DNA of 64,000 bases. Source: Bdellovibrionaceae bacterium UBA6776 (GTDB taxonomy: Bacteria > Bdellovibrionota > Bdellovibrionia > Bdellovibrionales > UBA1609). Within the stretch, counting starts at the first letter, position 1. Every line of letters begins with the position of its first letter. Below are positions 16,127 to 23,445 of the stretch, in pieces. The notes beneath the pieces were generated by a model, which was given only the letters and a program-made list of their open reading frames with translations, did not search any database and was not told the DNA's origin. Where the stretch lies: assembly GCA_002453155.1 (NCBI GenBank), contig DKGG01000055.1, forward strand, positions 12,424 through 76,423. The letters run 5' to 3'. The translations under genes were made by a program, and so were the position numbers.

Positions 16127-18688
16127 ATGAAAACTCTTTATCTTGTTGATGCCAGCGCCATGTTCTTTCGAGCCTTTTTTGCTCTTCCTCCTTTGACCAG
16201 TCCTGATGGAATGCCCACGAATGCTCTTTACGGGTTTTACTCCATGACGCAAAAGCTTTTGAAAGATGAAAAGCCCGATCATTTGATCTATTGCTTTGAT
16301 CGCAAAGAACCTACTTTTCGAAATGAAATCTACCCAGAGTACAAAGCCAACCGAGATGAAATGCCAGAAGACTTGGTTCCTCAAGTTCCCTACATGAGAA
16401 AGTTCACAGATTGCCTTCATATTCTCAGCATGGATCAATTGGGATTCGAAGCGGATGATTTGATCGGAAGCTTGGCCAAACAAGGAGAAGAAAAAGGCTA
16501 CAAAGTGGTTATTGTCAGTGGGGATAAGGACTTTGCCCAATTGGTCACCAAAAATGTAACTTTGCTCGACACTATGAAAGACAAGCGGACCGACATTCAA
16601 GGAGTGGTGGAGAAGTGGGGAGTCCGACCTGATCAAATCATCGATTATTTGGCAATCTGTGGAGACAGCAGTGACAACATTCCTGGGGTTCGCGGGATCG
16701 GACCCAAAGGGGCGCAGAAACTGCTTTCTGAATATGAAACTTTGGAAAACATCTATGAGCACATAGAGGAGATCAAACCTCCGGGAACGCAAAAAAAGCT
16801 GAAAGAGTCCCGCGACAACGCCTTTTTGTCCAAAGAGTTGGCAACCATCAAGACCGATATGAATTTGGATGTAGATTGGGAAACTTCTATTTTCGAAGAT
16901 CCCAATGTGGAAGAGCTCAGAAAACTTTTGGTCCAATTGGGGTTCAAAACTTTTGTTAAGAACCTGGAAAAGACCATGGAAGTGGCTCAGAATGAAAACT
17001 CCAAATTTAAAGTGGACGTGGCGGTTGAGAATGAGCCCACCAAAAGTTCCCAATCCAACTCTTCCGAAAGTTATCAGTTGGTCGATTGGTCCACCGAAGA
17101 CATTCAAAAGAACTTGGCGCCTTACTCTGAAATCTCAGCGCTCTATTGTCGAAAAGGTTTGGCCTTTGAATCGGGCACAAAGATCTTTGTTGTCAGTGAA
17201 TGCTCTGATGAATTGAAGCAGGTTCTGGAAAAGAAGAACTTGCAGTGGAGTGGCTACGAATTGAAAGAAGTTTTTAAATTTCTTCGCCTTCGTCATGCCC
17301 AAGTTAAATTTGACGGTCAATTGGCAGCTCATATTTTAAGTTCGGACAAGGTGGGTGGTTTTGAAGAATCTTTGGAGAAAGTTCTCGAAGCTCAAGTGGG
17401 AGATTTAACTTCTTGGGAAGAGCACTTTGCCCTTTATGCAGATCTTCGAAAAAACTTGGAAGCTAAAGTTAAAGAAAGTGGGATGCAAAAGGTTTTAGAC
17501 AAGCTGGAATATCCTCTGGAAGAGGTTTTGGCGTCCATGGAACTTTGTGGAGTGAAGGTCGACGTGGAAGAGTTGAAGCGGCAAAGTGAAACTTTGACCG
17601 GCGACATCCAGAAGCTTGAAAAGGCCATTCATGAAATGGCAGGAAAAGATTTTAACGTGGCCAGTCCCAAGCAGCTTTCGGAAATTCTATTTACCGATTT
17701 AAAACTCACGCCAGGTCGAAAAACCAAAACGGGATTTTCCACAGACAACGAAGTATTGATGAAGCTCAAGGCGGAACATCCCATTGCGGACCTGTTGATC
17801 GAATATCGAGAGCTTTCCAAATTGAAGTCCACTTACGTGGATGCCATTCCTTTGTTGGTGGATGAGAAAACAAAACGCGTTCATACTCATTTGAATCAAG
17901 CAGCGACATCCACAGGACGACTTTCCAGCACAAATCCCAACCTTCAAAACATCCCCATTCGCACCGCTCGAGGTCGAGAGGTTCGAAAGGCCTTTGTTGC
18001 AGAAGAAGGAAAGGTCTTGATTTCGGCGGATTACAGCCAAATTGAACTGCGAATTCTTGCGCACATTTCTGAAGACAAAGGCTTGATTGAAGCCTTTAAA
18101 AAAGACCAAGACATTCACACGGCGACGGCCTCTGAAATTTTCAATTGCAGTCCGGAGGAAGTGAATGCGGAGTTGAGGCGTCAGGCCAAGGCCGTCAATT
18201 TTGGAATCGCTTACGGCCAGGGAGTGTTTGGTCTTGCGGACACGTTGGGAATTGCTCGGGCAGAATCCAAGGCCATCATTGAGCGCTATTTTGATCGTTT
18301 TCCTGGAGTGAAGGATTACATGGAAAAGGTGGTTCATTCCGCCTATGAAAATGGCTATGTAGAAACTCTTTTTGGTCGCAAAAGATTCATTCAAGAGATC
18401 AAATCGAAGAACCACGCTTTAAGAAAGTTCGGGGAGCGTGCGGCCATCAATGCGCCCATTCAAGGAACCGCTGCGGATTTGGTCAAGCTTGCGATGATTG
18501 AGGCCCACCAGAATTTGCCGATTTCTCTGGTGCTTCAAGTGCACGATGAATTGATTTTTGAGTGCGAAAAAGAGGATGCCGAAAGCTGGAGCACTGAAGT
18601 GAAAGACATCATGGAAAATATTTTCGAAATGAAAGTGCCGTTGAAGGTGAATGTGGCCTATGGCACCAACTGGGACGACGCCCACTAG
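16127..18688 (+). CDS. polA: DNA polymerase I (proofreading site lost)
   Basis: 853 residues, the usual three-part enzyme of Okazaki fragment processing and repair. The 5'-3' nuclease (1 to about 290) has its acidic residues (LVDASAMFFRAFF, EADDLIGS, SGDKDFAQLV, GDSSDNIPG) and a helix-hairpin-helix GIGPKGAQKLL. The middle 3'-5' exonuclease-like region (about 310-480) lacks the metal-binding DxE: the equivalent strand is ISALYCRKG, so proofreading is probably absent, as in Taq polymerase. The polymerase has motif A SADYSQIELR, motif B RRQAKAVNFGIAYG and motif C QVHDEL. A 25-bp inverted repeat begins at the stop codon. Confidence 0.95.
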   Translation: MKTLYLVDASAMFFRAFFALPPLTSPDGMPTNALYGFYSMTQKLLKDEKPDHLIYCFDRKEPTFRNEIYPEYKANRDEMPEDLVPQVPYMRKFTDCLHILSMDQLGFEADDLIGSLAKQGEEKGYKVVIVSGDKDFAQLVTKNVTLLDTMKDKRTDIQGVVEKWGVRPDQIIDYLAICGDSSDNIPGVRGIGPKGAQKLLSEYETLENIYEHIEEIKPPGTQKKLKESRDNAFLSKELATIKTDMNLDVDWETSIFEDPNVEELRKLLVQLGFKTFVKNLEKTMEVAQNENSKFKVDVAVENEPTKSSQSNSSESYQLVDWSTEDIQKNLAPYSEISALYCRKGLAFESGTKIFVVSECSDELKQVLEKKNLQWSGYELKEVFKFLRLRHAQVKFDGQLAAHILSSDKVGGFEESLEKVLEAQVGDLTSWEEHFALYADLRKNLEAKVKESGMQKVLDKLEYPLEEVLASMELCGVKVDVEELKRQSETLTGDIQKLEKAIHEMAGKDFNVASPKQLSEILFTDLKLTPGRKTKTGFSTDNEVLMKLKAEHPIADLLIEYRELSKLKSTYVDAIPLLVDEKTKRVHTHLNQAATSTGRLSSTNPNLQNIPIRTARGREVRKAFVAEEGKVLISADYSQIELRILAHISEDKGLIEAFKKDQDIHTATASEIFNCSPEEVNAELRRQAKAVNFGIAYGQGVFGLADTLGIARAESKAIIERYFDRFPGVKDYMEKVVHSAYENGYVETLFGRKRFIQEIKSKNHALRKFGERAAINAPIQGTAADLVKLAMIEAHQNLPISLVLQVHDELIFECEKEDAESWSTEVKDIMENIFEMKVPLKVNVAYGTNWDDAH

Positions 18689-18789
18689 GACATCCGCACA
18701 TCGATTTTTGCTTTGTTATTTCGCTCTTCGACGTATTATGCATACGCCTTCGAGCTCATGCCGCGCAAAAATCGATGTGCGGATGTCCT
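18687..18789. repeat. 25-bp perfect inverted repeat at the polA stop
   Basis: Arms 18687-18711 and 18765-18789 are exact reverse complements (AGGACATCCGCACATCG begins the left arm); the loop is 53 bases. The left arm starts within the polA stop codon. The loop contains the 15-base motif CTCTTCGACGTATTA and the palindromes TATGCATA (18737-18744) and GAGCTC (18752-18757). It lies between convergent genes and could terminate polA transcripts, but there is no T-run. Confidence 0.9.
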
Positions 18790-18855
18790 GCGCCGCTATT
18801 TCGCCTCGTCTACAGGCGAACTAGCCACAACTCTATTTAACTCTTCGACGTATTA
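18724..18855 (+). repeat. Direct repeat CTCTTCGACGTATTA, two copies
   Basis: Identical 15-base copies at 18724-18738 and 18841-18855, each preceded by TATTT and two variable bases. A shorter version, TCGACGTAT, recurs at 18969-18977. Each full copy lies in the loop or at the base of an inverted repeat, as if the same building block had been duplicated. Confidence 0.8.
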
Positions 18856-18862
18856 GTTCGCC
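18800..18862. repeat. Two competing short inverted repeats
   Basis: TTCGCCT at 18800-18806 pairs with AGGCGAA at 18814-18820 (seven-base loop). Alternatively GGCGAACTA at 18815-18823 pairs with TAGTTCGCC at 18854-18862 (30-base loop containing CTCTTCGACGTAT). The shared segment means only one can form at a time. Confidence 0.75.
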
Positions 18863-18931
18863 AAAAGGTACCTGCTTCCTTTTCCGATATGCGGTGCATA
18901 TCGGAAAAGGAAGCAGGTACCTTTTGGCGAA
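18857..18931. repeat. 36-bp perfect inverted repeat with 3-base centre
   Basis: Arms 18857-18892 and 18896-18931 are exact reverse complements around GGT. The left arm begins TTCGCCAAAAGGTACCTGC. Such a long near-perfect palindrome could form a cruciform in DNA or a very stable RNA hairpin and lies between convergent genes. It is too long and GC-poor in part to be an ordinary terminator and has no T-run. Confidence 0.92.
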
Positions 18932-18981
18932 GGGTGCAGGAAATGTTAGGTGTCCGGGGCGGGGGTTGTCGACGTATGGGC

Positions 18982-19626
18982 TTACATGTCTTCGGTTTCC
19001 CAGCCGACCACGCGGCCGCCTTCGAAGTAAACCGAGCGCAGCTCTTGCTGGTATCCATCGTTTCCAGAAACAATGCGCTTGTAACGCCATCGTTCATACC
19101 CATAAACCGTATTTCCGGCCACTTCAATCACGTCAGGATCGCCCCAACTTTCGCGAACGGCGGACTCACTCATCCCCAATGCCAGATCATTGGATTCAAT
19201 CACTTTGGCAATCTCATCCGAGTGAGAGTCTTGGCGATTCAATCCTCGCATGGTGATCCATCTTGCCTTTGCTTCTCTGGAGCCGAGCAGTAAAAATTGA
19301 ATGCGCTCACGATCACTCCCAAGGCTGCTGCGCAACTGATAGTACTGGGCTTTTTCAGAACGAGTGTCTAACTGGTTTTCCAATTCTTTCAGATAAATGC
19401 GTTCGTTCAATCGTTGTTGGTCATAGGAACTTAAGTATCCATTGGGAAGCCCCAATTCTTCTTTGGCTTCCAAAGCATATTTTGTTTTCGGATTGTAAAC
19501 TGGTTGGTAGGAAGAATTTGAATTTACCGATTGAATTCTTCGGTCCAGCAAGGAACAGGCACTTGGTCCAGTTAGAAAAATCAAAACCACAAAGGCGCTC
19601 AAAATTCTTGCTGCAGCTTGAGTCAC
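18982..19626 (-). CDS. Lipoprotein with BamE/SmpA-like C-terminal domain
   Basis: 214 residues. A lipoprotein signal ends in lipobox GPSAC near residue 24. The middle is charged and helical. The C-terminal part, about 145-210, carries the pattern LALGMSESAVRESWGDPD, then a tyrosine/tryptophan pair (YERWRY) and VYFEGGRVVGWE, which resembles SmpA/OmlA (BamE) and DUF2845 domains that act as scaffolds in the outer membrane. The GTG start at 19626 has AGGAGGT six bases upstream. It is transcribed divergently from the FliL-like gene and convergent with polA. Confidence 0.78.
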   Translation of the reverse strand: MTQAAARILSAFVVLIFLTGPSACSLLDRRIQSVNSNSSYQPVYNPKTKYALEAKEELGLPNGYLSSYDQQRLNERIYLKELENQLDTRSEKAQYYQLRSSLGSDRERIQFLLLGSREAKARWITMRGLNRQDSHSDEIAKVIESNDLALGMSESAVRESWGDPDVIEVAGNTVYGYERWRYKRIVSGNDGYQQELRSVYFEGGRVVGWETEDM

Positions 19627-19706
19627 TATAGACCTCCTTGTTCATACAGTCCTCAATTGAGCTTTTCGGTTTCATTTTGAGAAAAATTAAGTCCATAATA
19701 GAAGCT

Positions 19707-20642
19707 ATGTCCGAAAACGATGAATCAAAGAGCAAAGAGTCCGCTCCTTCCGCAGATGAAATTGCGCTGGACGATATTGATGCGCTCTTAGATCAAGAAG
19801 ATCCGAGTTTTCGCGAGGAACTGACCCAAGTCGCCTCTGTCCAGACCGATGTGGAGTTGGATGAAGAGGGCAGCCTGGGAGAGCTTCAGGACGAAGGGCT
19901 AAATGAAGAGGCCGAAGAAGAACCCAAGTCAAAGTTCAAAAAGATTCTTTTCAACATCAAAGCCAATCTCAAATTTAGGTTCGATAATTTTAAAAGATTT
20001 CTTTCGCAAAAATTTTTCCAATTCCTCCTGTTTTTAAAAACAAAACCCAAGGAATGGCTTCAGTATGTTTTGGCCCAACTCAAAGTGGTCTTGGGATTTT
20101 TTGTTGCTTGGAAAAACCGCTTTGCAGCACTTCCGCGAAAGCAAAAAGGCATTGTCTTTGGCGTCTTGATTTTGAGTGTGGCTCTTATCTTTATGACTTA
20201 CAAAAATCTAAAAGGCGTGTGGTTGCCCACGCTCAATCCGCCTTTGATACAGTCCTATTATCAAGTTGCCGATAAAGAACATTTTTATGGCGGGGAAGAT
20301 TTTGAATTGTTTTACAAAGCCTTCCCTCGTGATCCTGATTTGTTTTTATTCGACAAATTTAAGGTCAATTTAAAACACAGTGAGGGGCATCGAAATCCCA
20401 TGGGGGCCTTTGAAGTGGTTCTTGAGTTGGACTCCAAGGATGCTGCGATTGAGGTTCAAAGTCGCCAGATCGAATTTCACGATTTGATTCAAAGGGAGTT
20501 TGAAGATCAAACCTATCCCTCCATGCTGACGGATTTGGGAAAGCTCCGCTTAAAAAACCAAATCAAAAAAAGATTGGATGTGGAGCTCTCCCAAGGATGG
20601 ATAGAAGACGTTCACTTTCAGACCTTTATTTTGAAACCCTAA
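19707..20642 (+). CDS. FliL-like single-pass membrane protein
   Basis: 311 residues. The first 75 or so are acidic (LDDIDALLDQEDPSFREEL), followed by basic helices, one transmembrane segment at about 148-167 (IVFGVLILSVALIFMTY) and a periplasmic domain of about 100 residues. That domain fits the FliL pattern: a strand near FKVNLKHSEG, HDLIQREF, LGKLRLKNQIKKRL and the terminal GWIEDVHFQTFIL. FliL proteins support the stator of rotary or gliding motors, but no flagellar genes are nearby. ATG 19707 lacks an SD; a CATAAT box at 19694-19699 would give a nearly leaderless message. The 3' end overlaps the convergent activator gene by 17 bases. Confidence 0.75.
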   Translation: MSENDESKSKESAPSADEIALDDIDALLDQEDPSFREELTQVASVQTDVELDEEGSLGELQDEGLNEEAEEEPKSKFKKILFNIKANLKFRFDNFKRFLSQKFFQFLLFLKTKPKEWLQYVLAQLKVVLGFFVAWKNRFAALPRKQKGIVFGVLILSVALIFMTYKNLKGVWLPTLNPPLIQSYYQVADKEHFYGGEDFELFYKAFPRDPDLFLFDKFKVNLKHSEGHRNPMGAFEVVLELDSKDAAIEVQSRQIEFHDLIQREFEDQTYPSMLTDLGKLRLKNQIKKRLDVELSQGWIEDVHFQTFILKP

Positions 20643-21927
20643 ATTTTGGGAGATCAATGTTGTAAGCTTTGATGCGATCATGGAGGGTGCTTTTGGGCAT
20701 TCCCAGATCCAGTGCGGTTTGTCTTTGATTTCCTTTGTTGGCCGCCAGTCGTTTCTTGATCAATTCCAATTCCAAATCTTTCAGGAGGGCACTGTTAACT
20801 ATACCTGCATTTTCAGATTTTGTTTCGCTGGGAATCGAGGGAATAGCTTCATCCGCGGACTCCAGCAAATGTTCAATGCAGTGATCATCGGTAATTTCAT
20901 CTCCCAAGTAAGCCTTGGCTTTAAAAACGAAATTTTTAAGTTCTCGAATGTTCCCGGGCCACGAGTATTCTTTCAGTCGACGAATCTGTTTGCTAGAAAA
21001 CGAAACGCCGCCTTCTTTGCAAAACCCATAAAGAAGACCTTCAAAATCCTCCATGCGTTCCCAAAGGGCGGGAACTTTAACTTGCAAGACATTCAACCGG
21101 TAGTAGAGATCCATGCGAAATTCACCGCGATAAACCTTTTCTTTCAATTGGTGGTGAGTGGCGGCCAGAATGCGAACATCTGTAGAAAGGCTGTCGTCTC
21201 TTCCCACGGGTCGAATCTCTTTGTTTTCAAGGGCTCGAAGAAGTTTGGGTTGGAGACTCAGTGGCAAATCCCCCACTTCGTCCAAGAACAAAGTTCCACC
21301 TCGGGCGGCTTCAAAAGCACCTTTCCGATCGGAGGTGGCTCCAGTGAAACTTCCCTTGGTGTGTCCAAACAGTTCACTCTCTATCAAAGATTCACTCAAG
21401 GCGCTGCAATTGACACAAACGAGGGGGCCGGTTTTTCGCAAGGATTTGTCATGGAGAGTTTTTGCGATCAGTTCTTTTCCTGCGCCAGAGGGTCCCAAGA
21501 TCAATACCGGAAGATCCGATCGGGAAAGGTTGTCCATCTGTGAAAGCGTTTGGGCCCATTTGGAATTTTTGCTCCACAGAGAGTGGTTGGTTTCTTTGAG
21601 GTCTCGTTTGAAAGAAAAGGTCAGGTGGGTTTGTCCCAATTGAATGCGATCCCCTTCGTTCAAAAGAGCTTCCACAATTCGAGCTCCATTTAAAAATGTG
21701 CCGTTGCGACTGCGCAAATCTCGAAGCAAAAATCCTTGGGGTTTGCGCTCGATGCGAGCGTGCCGCAAAGACATAAAGGGGTCTTCAAAGGAACGGTTGC
21801 AAGAGGAATCCCGGCCGAAACTGACCAGATCATTGATTTCAAATCCCCAGGATCCCTGTTCCGGTTGATGAATAAATGCGGTTTCGCCAGTGGTGGATTT
21901 GCTTTTTAGGGTTTGAGTTCCATTCAT
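20626..21927 (-). CDS. FHA-domain sigma-54-dependent activator
   Basis: 433-residue enhancer-binding protein. An N-terminal FHA domain (about 20-110, FGRDSSCNRSFEDPFMSLRH, LRSRNGTFLNG) replaces the usual receiver domain, so it should respond to protein phosphothreonine rather than a histidine kinase. The AAA+ domain has Walker A GPSGAGKE, the sigma-54 contact loop GSFTGA in place of GAFTGA, Walker B GTLFLDEVGD and the sensor RLN/SWPGNIREL motifs. The C-terminal Fis-type HTH is GNQRQTALDLGMPKSTLH. GGAG lies eight bases before the start. This is the FHA-NtrC type found in Myxococcus; its partner RpoN is encoded at 40200. Confidence 0.92.
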   Translation of the reverse strand: MNGTQTLKSKSTTGETAFIHQPEQGSWGFEINDLVSFGRDSSCNRSFEDPFMSLRHARIERKPQGFLLRDLRSRNGTFLNGARIVEALLNEGDRIQLGQTHLTFSFKRDLKETNHSLWSKNSKWAQTLSQMDNLSRSDLPVLILGPSGAGKELIAKTLHDKSLRKTGPLVCVNCSALSESLIESELFGHTKGSFTGATSDRKGAFEAARGGTLFLDEVGDLPLSLQPKLLRALENKEIRPVGRDDSLSTDVRILAATHHQLKEKVYRGEFRMDLYYRLNVLQVKVPALWERMEDFEGLLYGFCKEGGVSFSSKQIRRLKEYSWPGNIRELKNFVFKAKAYLGDEITDDHCIEHLLESADEAIPSIPSETKSENAGIVNSALLKDLELELIKKRLAANKGNQRQTALDLGMPKSTLHDRIKAYNIDLPKFRVSK

Positions 21928-22084
21928 ATTTGAGCTCCTTTTTGTAAAACCTCACTCCTTTCAAAGTTTGAGCCCAAATTTTTAAAGGCGATGTGTTCGT
22001 AGATTGAGTTTGAGATCAATTCATCCAGAATGGCGGACCGAGAACATGGACTTTTGCAGGCAATTGTGAGAGGCCTTAAAGATC

Positions 22085-22711
22085 ATGAATCCCTCCGAGA
22101 AGCACCACACCAAATATCTTTGCAGCGCCTGGCTGCCCAAAGATTATCCCAATGAAGATCGGCCCGAAGTGGCCATGGCGGGTCGCTCCAACGCAGGGAA
22201 GTCCTCCTTCTTAAACGCGATTTTTGGAAAGAAGCTGGCCAAGGTCAGTGGCACTCCCGGAAAAACGCGAAGTTTGAATTTTTTTAATTTTGGCGAGTAC
22301 TACCGGTGGGTGGATATGCCCGGATATGGTTTTGCATCTCGGGGGAAAAAAGAAAAGGAAGCGTGGACCCAAGCCATCGAGTCCTATTTGAGCCATCGAC
22401 CCAACTTGTGTGGATTGGTTTTGATCATGGATGCTCGAAGAGATTGGTCTGCGGATGAGGATCTTTTGGTGAAATGGGGGGCCCACTTTCAAAAGCCCGT
22501 CTTGGTTCTGTTAAATAAGGCGGACAAATTTTCCCGCTCCCAGGGGCTTCGGCGAAAGGCGCAAATCGAAAAGCAAAGTGGGGTGCCCTGTCTTTTGGTT
22601 TCAGCCTCGTTAAAAAAGGGCTGTGAAGAAGCAGAAACCTACATCTATGAAAATTGGATCGCCCCTTATTTGGGCTTGGATTTGAATGACGATAATGAGG
22701 GGGAGGAATAA
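22085..22711 (+). CDS. engB: Ribosome biogenesis GTPase EngB/YsxC
   Basis: 208-residue essential GTPase that acts in late assembly of the 50S subunit. G1 is GRSNAGKSSF, G3 DMPGYG, G4 NKAD and G5 SAS, with the EngB-specific N-terminal P..D.PEVAMAGR. Length is normal for the family. It is transcribed away from the FHA activator, and its stop overlaps the kdsB start by one base (TAATG), so it heads an operon with kdsB, pyrG and kdsD. Confidence 0.95.
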   Translation: MNPSEKHHTKYLCSAWLPKDYPNEDRPEVAMAGRSNAGKSSFLNAIFGKKLAKVSGTPGKTRSLNFFNFGEYYRWVDMPGYGFASRGKKEKEAWTQAIESYLSHRPNLCGLVLIMDARRDWSADEDLLVKWGAHFQKPVLVLLNKADKFSRSQGLRRKAQIEKQSGVPCLLVSASLKKGCEEAETYIYENWIAPYLGLDLNDDNEGEE

Positions 22712-23445
22712 TGGCCATCGGAGTGATTCCTGCGCGTTTTGGATCCACACGATTTCCCGGAAAACCTCTCAAAAAGATCGCGGGTCGTCCCTTGTTGGCG
22801 TGGGTGGTTGATGCTGCACTGAAAGCCAATGAACTGGACCAGGTTCTTGTGGCCACAGACCATCCTGAAATCTTTGAATTGGCCCAATCTTTGGGGGCAA
22901 AGGCTTGCATGACCGAATCGGACTTGCCCTCAGGAACAGACCGGGTGTGGGCCGCCAGCCAAGGGGAAGATTCAGAGATTGTGTTGAATATTCAAGGAGA
23001 TGAGCCTCTGTTGAAGCCGGAGCTGTTGAATCTACTAGTGACCACCCTCAAAGACCAACCTGATGTAAGCATGGCGACCTTTGCTCGACCCTTTGAAACC
23101 GAGGAGGATTTTCGATCTATGAACACGGCGAAAGTCCTGGTCAATGAAAAGGGTCAGGCCATTTATTTCAGTCGGTTTCCCATCCCTTTCAGTCGCCAAG
23201 CTTTTTCGGTCAATAAAACTCAAAAAAATCCGGTTCTTAAGCACATCGGAATCTATGGTTTTCGGAAAAATTTTCTGAAGGATTTCTGTTTGCGTGGGGC
23301 ATCTGATATAGAAATGGCAGAGGGACTGGAGCAATTGCGGGCCTTAGAAATGGGTGCCAAAATTCAGGTGGTTCCGGTGGATTACGAATCTTGGGGAGTG
23401 GATACCCCCGAAGACATTCAAAAGGTGGAGGCCAAGTTAAAGTGA
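22711..23445 (+). CDS. kdsB: 3-deoxy-manno-octulosonate cytidylyltransferase
   Basis: Activates Kdo with CTP to give CMP-Kdo, the donor for the lipopolysaccharide inner core. The 244 residues start with the nucleotidyltransferase signature IPARFGSTRFPGKPL, followed by LATDHPEIF-type DxH, DLPSGTDRV and NIQGDEPL, then YFSRFPIPF and the closing DTPEDIQKVE. Family length is about 250, so it is complete. It overlaps the pyrG start by four bases; PyrG makes the CTP it uses. Confidence 0.96.
   Translation: MAIGVIPARFGSTRFPGKPLKKIAGRPLLAWVVDAALKANELDQVLVATDHPEIFELAQSLGAKACMTESDLPSGTDRVWAASQGEDSEIVLNIQGDEPLLKPELLNLLVTTLKDQPDVSMATFARPFETEEDFRSMNTAKVLVNEKGQAIYFSRFPIPFSRQAFSVNKTQKNPVLKHIGIYGFRKNFLKDFCLRGASDIEMAEGLEQLRALEMGAKIQVVPVDYESWGVDTPEDIQKVEAKLK

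Noticed and set aside
18833..19293. Short frames crossing the 36-bp palindrome on both strands with similar N-termini
   Set aside because: The similarity comes from reading the two palindrome arms; the frames overlap the lipoprotein gene antisense and have no SD.
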